A DNA stretch of 34,580 nt from a bacterium (GTDB lineage: Bacteria > Pseudomonadota > Gammaproteobacteria > Nevskiales > OUC007), in assembly GCA_018222345.1 (NCBI GenBank), contig JAAFAL010000016.1, positions 1 through 34,580 on the forward strand. The letters run 5' to 3'. Numbering within the stretch: position 1 is the stretch's first letter; every line of letters starts with the position of its first letter. Positions 34,366 through 34,580 of this stretch are shown one piece after another. The notes under the pieces were generated by a model, which saw only the letters and a list, made by a program, of their open reading frames with translations, was not told the DNA's origin and ran no database searches. The translations under genes and the position numbers were made by a program.

Positions 34366-34580
34366 CTAAAACGCGGACTGCTTGGCGAAGGCGCTCAATG
34401 CTTCCTTCATCTTGGCTTTGGTTTCGTCTTCGAACTTCCCGTCGTCGTCAATTTTTGCAATCAGGTCAGCGTGATCACTGTCCAGGTATTGATGCAGCGC
34501 CAAGTCGTAATCCACGACCTTGTCCACATCTACGCTGTCCAAGAAACCTTCCTCGGCAGCCAACAAGCTAAACGCCATGT
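34366..34580 (-). CDS. atpA: ATP synthase alpha subunit, C-terminal fragment
   Basis: Only the last about 71 codons are in the window; the gene continues past its right edge. The sequence MAFSLLAAEEGFLDSVDVDKVVDYDLALHQYLDSDHADLIAKIDDDGKFEDETKAKMKEALSAFAKQ matches the C-terminal helical domain of proteobacterial alpha subunits, and the order alpha-gamma-beta-epsilon confirms it. The ATG near the edge is an internal methionine, not the start. Confidence 0.93.
   Translation of the reverse strand, partial: MAFSLLAAEEGFLDSVDVDKVVDYDLALHQYLDSDHADLIAKIDDDGKFEDETKAKMKEALSAFAKQSAF

Overview
The window is GC-rich chromosomal DNA with densely packed genes, probably from a gammaproteobacterium. The best evidence is gene order. 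atpA-atpG-atpD-atpC is followed by glmU and glmS, and argH lies divergent from algZ-algR-hemC-hemD/X-hemY; both orders are known from gammaproteobacteria (for example Pseudomonas and the Xanthomonas side). A phasin shows that the cell handles polyhydroxyalkanoate (PHA). No rRNA, tRNA, CRISPR array or intact transposase was seen, so this is core chromosome with a few accessory insertions.

Layout. 1-1740: 5'-truncated DUF885 metallopeptidase-like protein. 1816-4274 (minus): cyclic-nucleotide-binding/EAL protein, lexA and free-methionine-(R)-sulfoxide reductase. 4473-6672 (plus): GAF protein, DUF3293 protein, phasin with its own promoter and terminator, and an orphan small protein. 6674-7932 (minus): DUF6489 protein and an SDR-like protein. 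7950-9551 (plus): YtfJ-like protein and a 2Fe-2S/FAD reductase. 9797-15730 (minus): hemY, hemDX fusion, hemC, algR, algZ. 15816-17207: argH. 17424-21830 (minus): YihY-type membrane protein, an oversized POT peptide transporter and an SDR dehydrogenase. 21975-27086 (plus): sterol-desaturase-like protein, an EHGG-repeat secreted protein, then an operon of a small periplasmic protein, a PhnD/selenate-type binding protein, its ATPase and a double permease. 27104-27971: DUF1428 and DUF4345 proteins. 27975 to the end (minus): glmS, glmU, atpC, atpD, atpG and the 3' end of atpA.

The most unusual signal is a pair of about 245-bp elements, 9551-9793 and 25375-25621, in opposite orientation. Both have 19-bp terminal inverted repeats. 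They share an ungapped half of about 150 bp (about 79 % identical by hand count) that holds a multi-stem hairpin whose stems carry compensatory changes, and both have a divergent middle. Each starts 0-3 bases after the stop codon of a gene. The second copy splits the transporter operon, and its terminal repeat contains the apparent start codon of the permease. I did not recognise a named family. They could be a MITE-like mobile element, a structured 3'-UTR/intercistronic RNA, or both.

Other repeats are hairpin-rich dispersed repeats of the CCCTCACCCC/CTCTCCC type at 1765-1814, 17285-17375 and 29813-29931, and a long inverted repeat inside the atp operon at 33252-33331. No stretch longer than 300 bases lacks a gene. 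The largest gaps are the two elements, the repeat at 17208-17423, and the divergent interval 4275-4472, where nothing firm is visible.
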